Positions 36,086 through 46,958 are shown, counted from the stretch's first letter. The stretch is 51,058 nt of DNA from a bacterium (GCA_024224155.1 JAAENP010000263.1:1-51058); one strand, 5' to 3'. Numbers and translations: made by a program. Notes: a model not told the origin generated them from the sequence alone.

Positions 36086-37309
36086 GTGGAGACGCTCAGC
36101 ATCAGATCGGCGCGGCGGCTGGCGTTGTGCCGAGCCGGCCTTTTGAAGCCGGAGTGGACCGGTTTGCCGAGGCGAGCGAAAGGGCGGGGGGCGCGGGCGC
36201 GCGAGGCCGCTCATTCAGTGGTGCGGGGCTTCGGCTATCTCCAGCTCGATACCGTTGCTATCGCCGGTGCTCGAAGTCACGCCATCGTCCTGCTTTCGCG
36301 GCTCGAGGGCTTGGATCCGACGCTGGGTGAAGAACTGCTGCAGCCGGGCGAGCCGGTTTTCGAGTACTGGGGGCACGAGGCGAGCTGGATGCCCATCGAG
36401 CTATATCCGGCCTTCGAGTTTCGCCGCCGGGAGTTCCTGGGACGGCACCCTTGGTGGGGCAACGTCGTGGCTCGCAACCGAAGGGTGGCGCAGAGACTGC
36501 GCCAGCGCATTCGGGAAGAAGGGCCCCTGCGCTCGGTGGACATGGAGGGAAAGGGCAGCAGTGGCTGGTGGGACCTCAAAGTGGCCAAGCGCGTGGCCCT
36601 GGCGCTGTGGTCCAGTGGGGAGCTCGCCATCCGGGAGCGCAGGAATTTTCAGAGGACCTACGACCTGGCGGAGCGCGTGATCCCGGAGTCCGTTCGGTCG
36701 CATCCGCTCGGGAAGCGCGATGCTCAAGACGTTTTGCTTCTCAAAGCCCTCGATGGGCACGGTTGGGCACCCACCGGCACGCTGGCCCAGACCTGGCGGC
36801 TGGTGAATCGGAAGAAGGAGATTCTCGGAGCGCTCGGTCGTCTGTCGGAGCGCGGCGAGATCGTGCGCTGCGGGCTCGAGAATCCGGCCGGCCAGCCGAC
36901 GCCGGGCTGGATTCGGACGAGTCACCTCGAACTGGCCGCGCGGCTCGAGAGAGTCCGGCCGCGCCGGGACAGGGGCGTGCTGCTGTCGCCTTTCGATCCG
37001 GTGTTATGGGACCGGCTCAGGGTCAAACGCCTCTTCGGTTTCGAGCAGATGCTCGAGATCTTCAAGCCGGCACCCAGGCGAATCTACGGCTACTACTGCC
37101 TGCCGGTGCTCGCCGGCGAGCGCTTTGTGGCGCGTTTCGACCTGAAGGCCGATCGCAAGAAACGAGCGCTGCGCGTCCTTTCGTGCCGCTTCGAGGGCAC
37201 CGGAGACGGTCGTCCATCGACCCCCGCGGACGGCGAGGCCGCCCGCAGCGCTCTCGATCGCTACGCCGGCGCGCTCGGGTTGGAGCCGAAGGGTTGGCGA
37301 TTACGCTGA
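36086..37309 (+). CDS. YcaQ-family DNA glycosylase
   Basis: A 407-residue winged-helix protein of the AlkZ/YcaQ (HTH_42) superfamily. The catalytic QxD motif is Q53-L-D55 in YLQLDTVAI, as in E. coli YcaQ (about 410 residues), rather than the QxQ of AlkZ. YWGHEASWMP, ARNRRVAQRLR and the C-terminal FDPVLWDRLRVKRLFGF are shared family segments. YcaQ enzymes unhook interstrand crosslinks and excise N7-alkylguanines. The GTG start at 36086 gives the family length; there is no clear ribosome site. It adds to the other repair genes in this window. Confidence 0.9.
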   Translation: METLSIRSARRLALCRAGLLKPEWTGLPRRAKGRGARAREAAHSVVRGFGYLQLDTVAIAGARSHAIVLLSRLEGLDPTLGEELLQPGEPVFEYWGHEASWMPIELYPAFEFRRREFLGRHPWWGNVVARNRRVAQRLRQRIREEGPLRSVDMEGKGSSGWWDLKVAKRVALALWSSGELAIRERRNFQRTYDLAERVIPESVRSHPLGKRDAQDVLLLKALDGHGWAPTGTLAQTWRLVNRKKEILGALGRLSERGEIVRCGLENPAGQPTPGWIRTSHLELAARLERVRPRRDRGVLLSPFDPVLWDRLRVKRLFGFEQMLEIFKPAPRRIYGYYCLPVLAGERFVARFDLKADRKKRALRVLSCRFEGTGDGRPSTPADGEAARSALDRYAGALGLEPKGWRLR

Positions 37310-37340
37310 TTCCGGGCGGAAGAGATGCGCGGAGATTGTC

Positions 37341-37346
37341 TAGAAT
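37341..37346 (+). promoter_or_regulatory. Candidate -10 element for the gene at 37354
   Basis: TAGAAT ends seven bases before the ATG at 37354, in a 44-base gap with no Shine-Dalgarno site. The same hexamer and near-identical spacing precede hyuA. Confidence 0.4.
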
Positions 37347-37353
37347 CGGCCTT

Positions 37354-38112
37354 ATGAATCTCGGCCGCCGAGGCTTCGCATGGTTTTTTCCGTTCGTTAT
37401 GTGCTCTGCGATCTGTGAAGCCGCAGGCTTGCCCTCGGGTGAAGAGTTGATGGCGGCGTCAATCGCTGTTCATGACCCGGAGGGCGTTTGGAGCTCGACC
37501 GCGCTCGAGTTGACGATCGAGGAGACCCGGCCCGAGGGACCCGCCCGGACGACGGAGGTCGGAATCGATATCGCCGGCGAGCGATTCTCTTGGTCGACGA
37601 CCCGCGATGGCCATCGGCTCGCCGGAGGCCTCGATGGCAAGAGCTGCGAGCTTCTTCTCGACGGCCGAACAAACATCACCGACGGCGAGCGAGACGAGCA
37701 CCGGCTCACCTGCGAGCGTCTGAGGTGGATTCGGAATTACTACACCTATCTGTGGGGCCTGCCGATGAAGCTCCGAGATGCCGGTACTCACCTAGCCGAA
37801 GAGGTGGTGGCGACCGAGTTTCAGGGCCTCGACGTGCTTTCCCTCAAGGTCACCTATGACGAGGCGGTGGGCGGCGACACTTGGTACTTCTACTTCGACC
37901 CGGTGACCTCGGCCCTCGTGGGTTACCGGTTCTTTCATGACGAGAGCAAGAACGACGGCGAGCACATAACGCTCCAGGACATCGCGGCGGTGGGCGTCCT
38001 CAGGCTGCCGAAGAGGCGAGCCTGGTACTACAACCAGGGAGGCGGCTACCTGGGCACCGATACGCTGGTGTCGCTGGAGCGCGGTCGAGATGACTCGGGC
38101 CGAGAGCCTTAA
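37354..38112 (+). CDS. Exported DUF6503-like protein
   Basis: A 252-residue protein with a signal peptide at about 1-24 (GFAWFFPFVMCSAICEAAG). The middle has RWIRNYYTYLWGLPMKLRDAGT and the later part WYFYFDPVTSALVGYRFFHDE, which recall the DUF6503 family of LolA-like outer or periplasmic proteins. Function in that family is not established. Length (about 230 mature) and beta-strand-rich pattern agree. Its 3' end overlaps the start of queG by 23 bases in another frame, so the two share a transcript. Confidence 0.7.
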   Translation: MNLGRRGFAWFFPFVMCSAICEAAGLPSGEELMAASIAVHDPEGVWSSTALELTIEETRPEGPARTTEVGIDIAGERFSWSTTRDGHRLAGGLDGKSCELLLDGRTNITDGERDEHRLTCERLRWIRNYYTYLWGLPMKLRDAGTHLAEEVVATEFQGLDVLSLKVTYDEAVGGDTWYFYFDPVTSALVGYRFFHDESKNDGEHITLQDIAAVGVLRLPKRRAWYYNQGGGYLGTDTLVSLERGRDDSGREP

Positions 38113-39271
38113 GCGAGTCGCCGAGCGCATCGGCTTCGATCGCGTCGGCGTGGCCGCGGTTGGTCCGGCCGCAACCGGTCGGGCCTTTCTCAAATGGCTG
38201 GCGGACGGTGAGCAGGCAGGCATGGGGTACCTGGCGCGGCGGGTGGAGAAGCGGCTCGACCCCAAAGAAGTGCTTCCCGGCGCGCAAAGCGCCCTGTGCG
38301 TGGCTTTGCGTTACTGGCCGCTGTCGGGGGCTCTGCCGGAAGCGGAAGCCGGCGACGATCTCTGGTCCGGAGTCGCCCGCTACGCTCGAGGGCTCGATTA
38401 CCACGACGTGATGCTCGAACGTCTGGAGCGGCTCGAGAAGGAGATCGCCGCGGCGATTCCTGGCACGAGAACCAGGCGCTATGTCGATACCGGACCGGTC
38501 TTGGAGAGGGATTTAGCGGCCAAGGCCGGTCTGGGAGCCTTCGGGAAGAACTGCAATCTGCTGGATGCGGAGATGGGGTCGTACTTCCTGCTCGGCGAGG
38601 TCCTCACAACGGCGGAGCTGGAGCCCGACTCTCCGATCGCGGATCTCTGCGGGACCTGCACCCGGTGTCTCGAAGCTTGCCCCACCGGAGCTCTCATCGA
38701 GCCGTATCGATTGGATAGCCGGCTGTGCATAAGTTACTGGACCATCGAGCATCGGGGGACGATTCCGGAGGCCGTGCGCCCGGGGATCGGCGACTGGGTG
38801 TTCGGCTGTGACGTTTGTCAGGAAGTTTGTCCGGCCAACGTCGACCTGGAGCCGGCCCACCATCCGGAGCTCGAGCTGGCCGACAAACGGCGCGAGCTCT
38901 CGCTGACCGACTTGCTTCGGCTCGACCGCGAGGAATACGTGGAAAGATTCCGGGGCAGCCCGATGAAGCGGGCAAAACTCGAGGGCCTCAAGCGAAACAC
39001 GGCCGTGGCCATGGGAAACAGGGCGGATCGTCTGTATCTCGAGCCGCTCTCGGAGGCTCTCGAAGACGATGACGATGGTGTGCGGCAGCACGCGGCATGG
39101 GCCCTGGGCCGGCTCGTTGTGAGCGACGACGAGACGATCCACGGTCGCCGGTCCAGGCTCGAAGCGGCACTGGCCAGAGAAGCCGTGGCCAAGGTTCGCG
39201 CCGAAATCCAGGTCGCGCTCGAGGCCACCGAGCCGGGGCGGTCGCGGGAGTCCGCGGCCGCTCGAAAATGA
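38090..39271 (+). CDS. queG: Epoxyqueuosine reductase
   Basis: A 393-residue cobalamin-dependent iron-sulfur enzyme for the last step of queuosine synthesis on tRNA. The catalytic aspartate is D133 in YVDTGPVLERDLA. Two [4Fe-4S] clusters are provided by CGTCTRCLEACP (C187, 190, 193, 197) and CDVCQEVCP (C240, 243, 247). The C-terminal 90 residues form HEAT-like helices (EDDDDGVRQHAAWALGRL), as in the longer QueG form. The ATG lies within the preceding gene. No other queuosine gene is in the window. Confidence 0.95.
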   Translation: MTRAESLKRVAERIGFDRVGVAAVGPAATGRAFLKWLADGEQAGMGYLARRVEKRLDPKEVLPGAQSALCVALRYWPLSGALPEAEAGDDLWSGVARYARGLDYHDVMLERLERLEKEIAAAIPGTRTRRYVDTGPVLERDLAAKAGLGAFGKNCNLLDAEMGSYFLLGEVLTTAELEPDSPIADLCGTCTRCLEACPTGALIEPYRLDSRLCISYWTIEHRGTIPEAVRPGIGDWVFGCDVCQEVCPANVDLEPAHHPELELADKRRELSLTDLLRLDREEYVERFRGSPMKRAKLEGLKRNTAVAMGNRADRLYLEPLSEALEDDDDGVRQHAAWALGRLVVSDDETIHGRRSRLEAALAREAVAKVRAEIQVALEATEPGRSRESAAARK

Positions 39272-39298
39272 GCCTCCGTTGTCGAGGCGAACGATTTC

Positions 39299-39328
39299 TT
39301 GACACTCGTTCAGAGGGGTGTCTATACT
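39299..39328 (+). promoter_or_regulatory. Strong sigma-70-type promoter of rpsA
   Basis: TTGACA (39299-39304) and TATACT (39323-39328) are separated by 18 bases. This is the best promoter in the window and lies just after queG. It predicts a leader of about 100 bases before the rpsA ATG. Confidence 0.8.
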
Positions 39329-39369
39329 CCCAAATTCCGAGTTTCCAAGCGCTTAGGTGGTACTCGGCA

Positions 39370-39404
39370 CCCGCAAAACGCGCGGGCGACGGGCTCTCGG
39401 CCCG
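39370..39404 (+). promoter_or_regulatory. Two hairpins in the rpsA leader
   Basis: CCCGC (39370-39374) pairs with GCGGG (39382-39386), and CGGGC (39390-39394) pairs with GCCCG (39400-39404). They lie 15-60 bases before the AGGAGGT ribosome site at 39418-39424. S1 represses its own translation in E. coli through leader structure, so a similar role is possible here. Confidence 0.45.
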
Positions 39405-39432
39405 ATCAAATCGCACTAGGAGGTATTGTTAG

Positions 39433-41400
<1,968 letters not shown>

Positions 41401-41472
41401 CGCGCCTAGAATAGTGCATTCTGCGATGCCCGACAGACGGAGACCTAGATAGAGAGGGGAGCCAGGTAGGTG

Positions 41473-41766
41473 ATGACGAAAGGAATGACGAAAGCGGAAC
41501 TGGTTGAAGAGGTGGCGAAAACGACACAGCTCACCAAGAAGCACGCCGAACTGATCGTAAACACCGTTTTCGAGAGCATCGTTACTTCGCTCAAAGACGG
41601 TGACAAGATCGAATTGCGGGGCTTCGGCAGCTTTCGGATTCGCAATCGAGGTCCCCGGATCGGCCGAAATCCCAAGACCGGTGATCGTGTCGATGTTCCA
41701 CCCAAGCGGATTCCCTACTTCAAACCCGGCAAGGAACTGAAGGAGCTGTTGAACACTCACGGGTAG
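41473..41766 (+). CDS. ihfB: Integration host factor / HU-family DNA-binding protein
   Basis: A 97-residue DNA-bending protein. MTKAELVEEVAKTTQLTKKHAE forms the N-terminal helices. GFGSFRIRNRGPRIGRNPKTGD, with the apical proline region of the beta-arms, and PYFKPGKELKELLN are diagnostic. The sequence is closer to IHF than HU, and location directly after rpsA matches the rpsA-ihfB order of E. coli. It may work as a homodimer; no ihfA is in the window. ATG 41473 is chosen, with GTG 41470 adjacent; GAGGGGAG lies about ten bases upstream. Confidence 0.93.
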   Translation: MTKGMTKAELVEEVAKTTQLTKKHAELIVNTVFESIVTSLKDGDKIELRGFGSFRIRNRGPRIGRNPKTGDRVDVPPKRIPYFKPGKELKELLNTHG

Positions 41767-41790
41767 TCGGGACTCGGCGACAGCGCTTTC

Positions 41791-42201
41791 GTGGCAGAAC
41801 AAGCTAAAGAGATTTCCGGCGCCGCCGGCGCCAAAGTGGGTGAACTCGTGAGAACGATTCTGCTGGCATGGGCGATTCCGGGAGCCGGCCACTTCTATCT
41901 GGGGAAACGCCGCCGCGCGTTGCTTTTCTCGGCTCTCGTCCTCGTCTCCCTCTGGATCGGCTACAGCCTGGACGGCAATCTGTACACGGTCGTTGGAGAT
42001 CGACCGCTTACGGTTCTGGCGACACTGGCATCGATGGGCGTGGGGTTCCCTTACTTCGTGCTGCGCTACTTGGCGGGCTACGCCGGGGAGATTACGGCGC
42101 CGGCGTACGAGTACGGCAGTGCCTTCATTCTCACTGCCGGCCTGATGAACCTGTTGCTGGTCCTGGATTGCTGGGATCTGGCCACCGGGCAGAAGGACTA
42201 G
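41791..42201 (+). CDS. DUF6677-like membrane protein
   Basis: A 136-residue integral membrane protein. After a cytoplasmic start, RTILLAWAIPGAGHFYLGKRRRALLF resembles the TM2-type motif in which a Gly-x-Gly-x-Phe-Tyr-Leu-Gly turn joins two spans. Hydrophobic stretches lie near 22-34, 44-58, 70-92 and 108-125. The assignment to DUF6677 is from memory of the pattern and is tentative. GTG start at 41791 with no strong ribosome site. It may be cotranscribed with ihfB and the small gene that follows nine bases later. Confidence 0.65.
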   Translation: MAEQAKEISGAAGAKVGELVRTILLAWAIPGAGHFYLGKRRRALLFSALVLVSLWIGYSLDGNLYTVVGDRPLTVLATLASMGVGFPYFVLRYLAGYAGEITAPAYEYGSAFILTAGLMNLLLVLDCWDLATGQKD

Positions 42202-42210
42202 GGTAGCGAG

Positions 42211-42402
42211 ATGCCGGTCAACCACGTCTTGCTCATGACCGTGTATGCCTTGATCGTCAGCACGTTCTTCGCCTTTCTGTGGCGTCGAACCAGGGCCGCG
42301 CGAATACGGTTGTTCGTTCAGCTGTTTATCGGCCTCATGGGTGGCGGTATCCTTCTCGCCTGGCTGATGTACCCATTCCCTTCGGGGCCTCCGGGAACCT
42401 AG
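42211..42402 (+). CDS. Small two-span membrane protein
   Basis: A 63-residue protein with hydrophobic spans at about 5-24 and 34-54, separated by a basic loop (WRRTRAARIR), and a short proline-rich end. No family is recognised. The ATG is preceded by TAGGGTAGCGAG, a passable ribosome site. It sits 27 bases before lpxB, in line with the membrane-protein gene upstream, which supports it being real; reading direction and spacing agree with an operon. Confidence 0.55.
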   Translation: MPVNHVLLMTVYALIVSTFFAFLWRRTRAARIRLFVQLFIGLMGGGILLAWLMYPFPSGPPGT

Positions 42403-42429
42403 CGCCTAGGTCCGCGCCGCTACGGTACG

Positions 42430-43563
42430 ATGAACAAGCGGGTTCTGATTGTCGCCGGTGAGGCTTCGGGCGATCTCCACGGCGCGCGACTGTTGCGCGA
42501 GCTGCGCAGCCAGGTCGGCGAGCTCGACCTGTATGGCCTGGGGGGCGAGGGAATGAGGGCGCAGGGCGTTGATCTCATCGCCGACGTCTCGACGATCTCG
42601 GTTATCGGACTGGCGGAAGTCGCCAGGGTACTTCCACGGGCGCGCAAGATCTTCAGAGAGGTCGTGGCTCGTGCGAAAGCCGAACCCCCCGACGTCGCGG
42701 TGTTGATCGACTTCCCCGAGTTCAACCTCCGCCTGGCGCCCGTTCTGAGCGAGTTGGGCATCAAGGTCGTCTATTACGTAAGCCCCCAGGTCTGGGCTTG
42801 GCGGAAGGGGCGAGTCAAGTCAATGGCACGGTGCGTCGACAGGATGCTGGTTTTCTTTCCATTCGAAGAGGCCTTTTATCGGGGTCGAGTCGACGTGATC
42901 CACGTGGGTCACCCCCTGGTCGACGAAGTGCCGTCGAGACCGCAGGTTTGGGATTCGAAGGGCGAACAAACGCCGCTCAAGGTTGTTCTACTCCCCGGCT
43001 CCCGCAGCAGCGAGGTCAAGCGTCTTCTTCCGGTCCTTCTGCCGGCCGTCCGTGAGTTGAAGCGAGTGCGTGACGCGCTTCAGGTCGTGCTGGTCGAGGC
43101 TTCGACGGTGAGAGCTGGGGTGATCGAGCGGCTCCTCGAGGACAGCGGTGTCGAGGTGGAAAGAGTCCCGGAGGCCGACCGGTTCGAAGCGATCGCGTCG
43201 GCCCACCTCGCCCTGTGTGCTTCGGGAACCGCTACCCTGGAGGTAGGATTGCTGCGAACGCCCATGATCGTCGTGTATCGAATTGGCTTGTTCAGTTATT
43301 GGCTGGGGCGGATCGTGGTGAAAGTTCCATTCGTCAGTTTGGTGAACCTGGTCCTGGGCAAGGCCGCCGTGCCGGAGCTGATTCAAAGCGAAGCGGCGGC
43401 CGACAAGATAGCTGCTGAGGCTCTGGATCTCCTCGGAAACGAGGCTCGGCGCGAGACGATGCGTGCCGAGTTGGGCGGGCTGAGGCGCGCGCTCGGGGAA
43501 TCCGGCGCCGCCGCCCGCGCCGCCGCCGAGGTCGCGAGTTTTCTCGGAGGCGGGACGGCATGA
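42430..43563 (+). CDS. lpxB: Lipid-A-disaccharide synthase
   Basis: A 377-residue GT19 glycosyltransferase that joins UDP-2,3-diacylglucosamine and lipid X on the inner membrane. VLIVAGEASGDLHGARLL, IDFPEFNLRLA, YYVSPQVWAWRKGRV, PFEEAFY and VLLPGSRSSEVKRLLPVLL are family hallmarks, all intact. Its presence shows that the cell makes lipid A. The stop overlaps the ABC transporter start in an ATGA, linking synthesis with export. Confidence 0.96.
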   Translation: MNKRVLIVAGEASGDLHGARLLRELRSQVGELDLYGLGGEGMRAQGVDLIADVSTISVIGLAEVARVLPRARKIFREVVARAKAEPPDVAVLIDFPEFNLRLAPVLSELGIKVVYYVSPQVWAWRKGRVKSMARCVDRMLVFFPFEEAFYRGRVDVIHVGHPLVDEVPSRPQVWDSKGEQTPLKVVLLPGSRSSEVKRLLPVLLPAVRELKRVRDALQVVLVEASTVRAGVIERLLEDSGVEVERVPEADRFEAIASAHLALCASGTATLEVGLLRTPMIVVYRIGLFSYWLGRIVVKVPFVSLVNLVLGKAAVPELIQSEAAADKIAAEALDLLGNEARRETMRAELGGLRRALGESGAAARAAAEVASFLGGGTA

Positions 43564-45395
43564 GTGTGCTCGGGTTCCTGGGCGGTTACTTCAAGCGCTA
43601 CTGGCTGTGGATCATCTTCGCCGCAGCTACCGCGGGCGTTTTCGCCCTGGCCACCGGCGCACTGGTCGTGTTGATCGAGCCGGTCTTCGAAGAGGTCCTC
43701 CAAACCAATGCCCAGGACGTCGAACAGGTTCGGGACATTCTAGAGGGTGCGGGAGAAAAGACCAGCGCGGTTCGCTCCGCCGCCGCCAAGGCATACGAGC
43801 AGCTCAAGGACTACTGGGGTGTCACCGAGGACACGGTCGTTTACTTCGTGCCGCTGTTGGTGATCGCGGTGTTCCTGTTCAGAAGCGTCGCGGCCTTCGT
43901 CAGCTCGTACCTGTTTCAGCACATCGGTCTGCGCGTGATGACCGATATTCGCAACAGCCTCTATCGCAGAATCCTGGAGCAGAGCAGCCGCTTTCACGCC
44001 CAGCACCCGTCCGGTGAGCTCACCAGCCGGATCGTCAACGACATCGCCGTGATGCAGGCCGCGGTATCGACGCGAGCCGTCGATCTCGTGCAGCAGTCGA
44101 TGACGCTCGTCGTGCTGATGGTGGTGCTGTTTCAAAACAACCGCAGTCTCGCCCTTGTTTGCGCCATCGGCATCCCGGCGGTCTTGTTTCCGATTGTCAG
44201 ATTCGGCCAGGGAATGGGACGGACCAGTCACAAGAGCCAGGAGCGCGTGGCCGATCTGGCGAATTTGGTGGGCGAAGGAGCGCGCGGGCATCGAGTGGTC
44301 AAGGCCTTCGGGATGGAGGACTTCGAGCAGGGGCGCTTTGCCGAAGCTACGCGCCGGCACCTGCGAGTCAATCTCTGGGCCTCGATGTTGAACAGTCTCT
44401 CCAGTCCGGTGATCGAGACGATGAGTGTGATCGGCATGTGCGGGTTGCTGGTGTACGCGGGACTTCAAATTCGCCAGGGCGCGATGTCTGCCTCCGGCTT
44501 CATTGCGTTCCTGTTCAATCTGGTCTGGATGTATGAGCCGATCCGGAAGCTCAACAAGGTCAATCTCGTGATCCAGCAGTCGTTGGCGGCGGTCAAGAGG
44601 GTCAAGGGTCTGGTCGAGCTCCCGCTCGAGATCGCCGATCGACCCAACGCCCAAGTCATCCCGAACGTCGAGGCCGACATCGCCTTCGAGAACATTTCCT
44701 TTGCCTATACCGAGCAGGTCGTCTTGCGCGACGTCAGCCTTCGAATTCGCAAGGGCGAGGTGGTGGCGCTGGTGGGCCCGTCCGGAGCCGGCAAGAGCAC
44801 TTTGGTCAACCTTCTGCCGCGCTTCTTTGATCCCGACTCCGGCTGTGTTCGCATCGACGGCATCGATATCCGCGACTTCACTCTCGAGAGTCTGCGCGGC
44901 CTGATCGGCCTGGTAACCCAGGACACGATTCTCTTTAACGACAGCGTGCGAAACAACATTGCCTACGGACAGCAAGACGTTTCGCTCGAGAGAATCCGCG
45001 AGGCGTCGGCCGCCGCCTACGCCGATGAGTTCATCATGCGATTGCCACAGGCGTACGACACCGTTATCGGCGAGTCGGGGCTTCACCTTTCGGGTGGACA
45101 GCGTCAGAGGCTGGCGATCGCGCGAGCGCTCTTCAAAGACGCGCCGATTCTGATTCTCGACGAAGCGACTTCGCAGCTCGATGCCGAGTCGGAAGCCTTG
45201 GTCCAGAAGGCGCTGGTGAACCTCATGGAGGGCCGGACGACAATGGTCATCGCGCATCGCTTGGCGACGGTGCAGATCGCGGATCGGATTGTCGTGCTCG
45301 ATAACGGGAGGGTTGTCGAGCAGGGGCAGCACAACGAGTTGATGGCCGGCGGTGGCGTCTACAAGCGACTGTACGACTTGCAGTTTCAGGAGTAG
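43560..45395 (+). CDS. msbA: MsbA-type lipid A ABC exporter
   Basis: A 611-residue half-transporter with fused membrane and ATPase domains. About six spans lie in residues 1-330. Walker A GPSGAGKST is near 404-412, the signature LSGGQRQR near 511, and Walker B LILDEATS follows. A 60-residue insert after the first span is acidic. Coupling to lpxB suggests flipping of lipid A core, as for MsbA; other glycerolipid or drug exporters of the same family cannot be fully excluded. yicC begins nine bases downstream. Confidence 0.9.
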   Translation: MSVLGFLGGYFKRYWLWIIFAAATAGVFALATGALVVLIEPVFEEVLQTNAQDVEQVRDILEGAGEKTSAVRSAAAKAYEQLKDYWGVTEDTVVYFVPLLVIAVFLFRSVAAFVSSYLFQHIGLRVMTDIRNSLYRRILEQSSRFHAQHPSGELTSRIVNDIAVMQAAVSTRAVDLVQQSMTLVVLMVVLFQNNRSLALVCAIGIPAVLFPIVRFGQGMGRTSHKSQERVADLANLVGEGARGHRVVKAFGMEDFEQGRFAEATRRHLRVNLWASMLNSLSSPVIETMSVIGMCGLLVYAGLQIRQGAMSASGFIAFLFNLVWMYEPIRKLNKVNLVIQQSLAAVKRVKGLVELPLEIADRPNAQVIPNVEADIAFENISFAYTEQVVLRDVSLRIRKGEVVALVGPSGAGKSTLVNLLPRFFDPDSGCVRIDGIDIRDFTLESLRGLIGLVTQDTILFNDSVRNNIAYGQQDVSLERIREASAAAYADEFIMRLPQAYDTVIGESGLHLSGGQRQRLAIARALFKDAPILILDEATSQLDAESEALVQKALVNLMEGRTTMVIAHRLATVQIADRIVVLDNGRVVEQGQHNELMAGGGVYKRLYDLQFQE

Positions 45396-45404
45396 GGGAA
45401 GAGT

Positions 45405-46283
45405 GTGCGAAGCATGACGGGTTTCGGTGAGGGAAGAGCCGAGAACGAACGGCTCGAGGTTGTCGCCGTCTTGCGCACGGTCAACCATCGTTTTCTGGAC
45501 CTGTCGGTGCGCATGCCCGAGGAGTTCAGGATGCACGAGCCGGAGTTGGTCCAGAGGCTGCGGGACGCGCTCGATAGGGGCCGAGTGGAGCTCAGGCTCA
45601 CGGTCACGCCCAGGGGCGAACGAGCGGTCAGGGTCCACATCGACGAAGAGGTCGCGGCGCGCTACGTCGAGGTATCGAACCGGCTCGCCGAGAGGGATGG
45701 CGTCGCGCAAGGCCTGGCGAGTGGCGACCTGTTGCGCCTGCCAGAGGTGGTATCGGTCGAACCGGCCGACGCTGCGACACCGAGCCGGGACAAGGAGGCT
45801 CTCGGCAGGGCACTGGACGAAGCGCTCGAAAACCTGCTTGCGGTTCGATCGAGAGAAGGAGCTGACCTGGCCGGAGTGCTGCAAAGAACGGTGGGCGATC
45901 TGACCAAGGTGGTTTCTCGTCTGGCGCAGCTGCGTTCCGGGCTCCAGCAGACACTCTACGAAAGAACACGTGATCGCCTCGAAGATCTGGCCGGCGAAGT
46001 CGGCGTTGACGAAAGCCGGTTGGCGCAAGAAGTGGCGCTGCTGGTCGATCGAGCCGACGTTCAGGAGGAGATCGATCGGCTGAATGCCCATGTCGAGAGA
46101 TTCGCGGCCCTCCTCGACGCCGAGGATGCGGTGGGCAAGCGCCTCGACTTCCTCGCGCAGGAGATTCTGCGAGAACTGAACACGATCGGCTCCAAGTGTC
46201 GCGACTCGAAGGCGACGCAGCTGGTTCTCGACGGCAAGGTTCTCTGTGAACAGCTTCGGGAACAGGTACAGAACGTAGAGTAG
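45405..46283 (+). CDS. yicC: YicC-family endoribonuclease
   Basis: A 292-residue protein of the YicC/YloC family. The N-terminal RSMTGFGEGRAE and TVNHRFLDLSVRMP and the C-terminal GKRLDFLAQEILRELNTIGSK are the family signatures. Members form hexameric ribonucleases that act on RNA in an unusual manner. GTG start at 45405 follows GGGGAAGAG. The gene is directly upstream of gmk, a conserved pairing. Confidence 0.93.
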   Translation: MRSMTGFGEGRAENERLEVVAVLRTVNHRFLDLSVRMPEEFRMHEPELVQRLRDALDRGRVELRLTVTPRGERAVRVHIDEEVAARYVEVSNRLAERDGVAQGLASGDLLRLPEVVSVEPADAATPSRDKEALGRALDEALENLLAVRSREGADLAGVLQRTVGDLTKVVSRLAQLRSGLQQTLYERTRDRLEDLAGEVGVDESRLAQEVALLVDRADVQEEIDRLNAHVERFAALLDAEDAVGKRLDFLAQEILRELNTIGSKCRDSKATQLVLDGKVLCEQLREQVQNVE

Positions 46284-46288
46284 AGAAC

Positions 46289-46942
46289 GTGAGGGGAACA
46301 CTCTTGATTGTGTCGGCTCCGTCAGGGGTCGGGAAGACCACGTTGATTCGGCGCGCGCTGACCGGAGAGGACTCGGCGCTCGAGGGCGTCCGTTTTTCCG
46401 TCAGCCACACGACCCGGGCCGCCCGCTCGGACGAAGTCGACGGTCGCGACTACCACTTCGTGGATGAATCGGTCTTTAGAAGCATGCTCGAGCGAGACGA
46501 GTTTCTCGAATGGGCGGATGTCTACGGCCAGCTCAAGGGCACTTCCCGAAACGCGGTTCTGCCGCTCTTGGAGCGGGGCTTCGACGTCATTCTCGACATC
46601 GACGTGCAGGGCGCCGCGCAGGTGCTCCAAAGCTATTCCGAGGCGGAAAGTGTGCTGATTCTGCCACCGAGCTTTGCCGAGCTGGAGAGGAGAATCCGCG
46701 AGCGCGGCGGAGACCCACCCGACCAGCTGGCCCGGCGGCTCGCCCTGTCTCTTCCGGCCATCGAGCGTTACGAGATGTACGGCTATGTTATGATCAACGA
46801 TGATCTGATACGCGCGCAGGAAACCCTGCGCGCAATTCTCATAGCAATCCGACACCGCCGTGAGCGGCAGAGCGAGTGCGTCGCCGAAATCCTTGAGGAC
46901 TTTCGGAGCTCACTCGGCAAAGCCGGCACGGAGGGATTCTGA
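46289..46942 (+). CDS. gmk: Guanylate kinase
   Basis: A 217-residue enzyme that phosphorylates GMP to GDP. The P-loop is SAPSGVGKTTL at 9-19; SHTTRAARSDEVDGRDYHFV binds GMP, and DIDVQGAAQV completes the site. GTG start at 46289 lies five bases after yicC. The order yicC-gmk-rpoZ-coaBC is widely conserved in bacteria. Confidence 0.97.
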   Translation: MRGTLLIVSAPSGVGKTTLIRRALTGEDSALEGVRFSVSHTTRAARSDEVDGRDYHFVDESVFRSMLERDEFLEWADVYGQLKGTSRNAVLPLLERGFDVILDIDVQGAAQVLQSYSEAESVLILPPSFAELERRIRERGGDPPDQLARRLALSLPAIERYEMYGYVMINDDLIRAQETLRAILIAIRHRRERQSECVAEILEDFRSSLGKAGTEGF

Positions 46943-46958
46943 CCGGAGGTAGGCCGAC

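Noticed and set aside
41408-41422. AGAAT/ATTCT inverted repeat between rpsA and ihfB
   Set aside because: Five-base arms only, easily expected by chance; no T-tract or promoter context.
43740-46301. Open frame of 853 codons on the minus strand
   Set aside because: Covers msbA and yicC in antisense; both sense genes are well supported.
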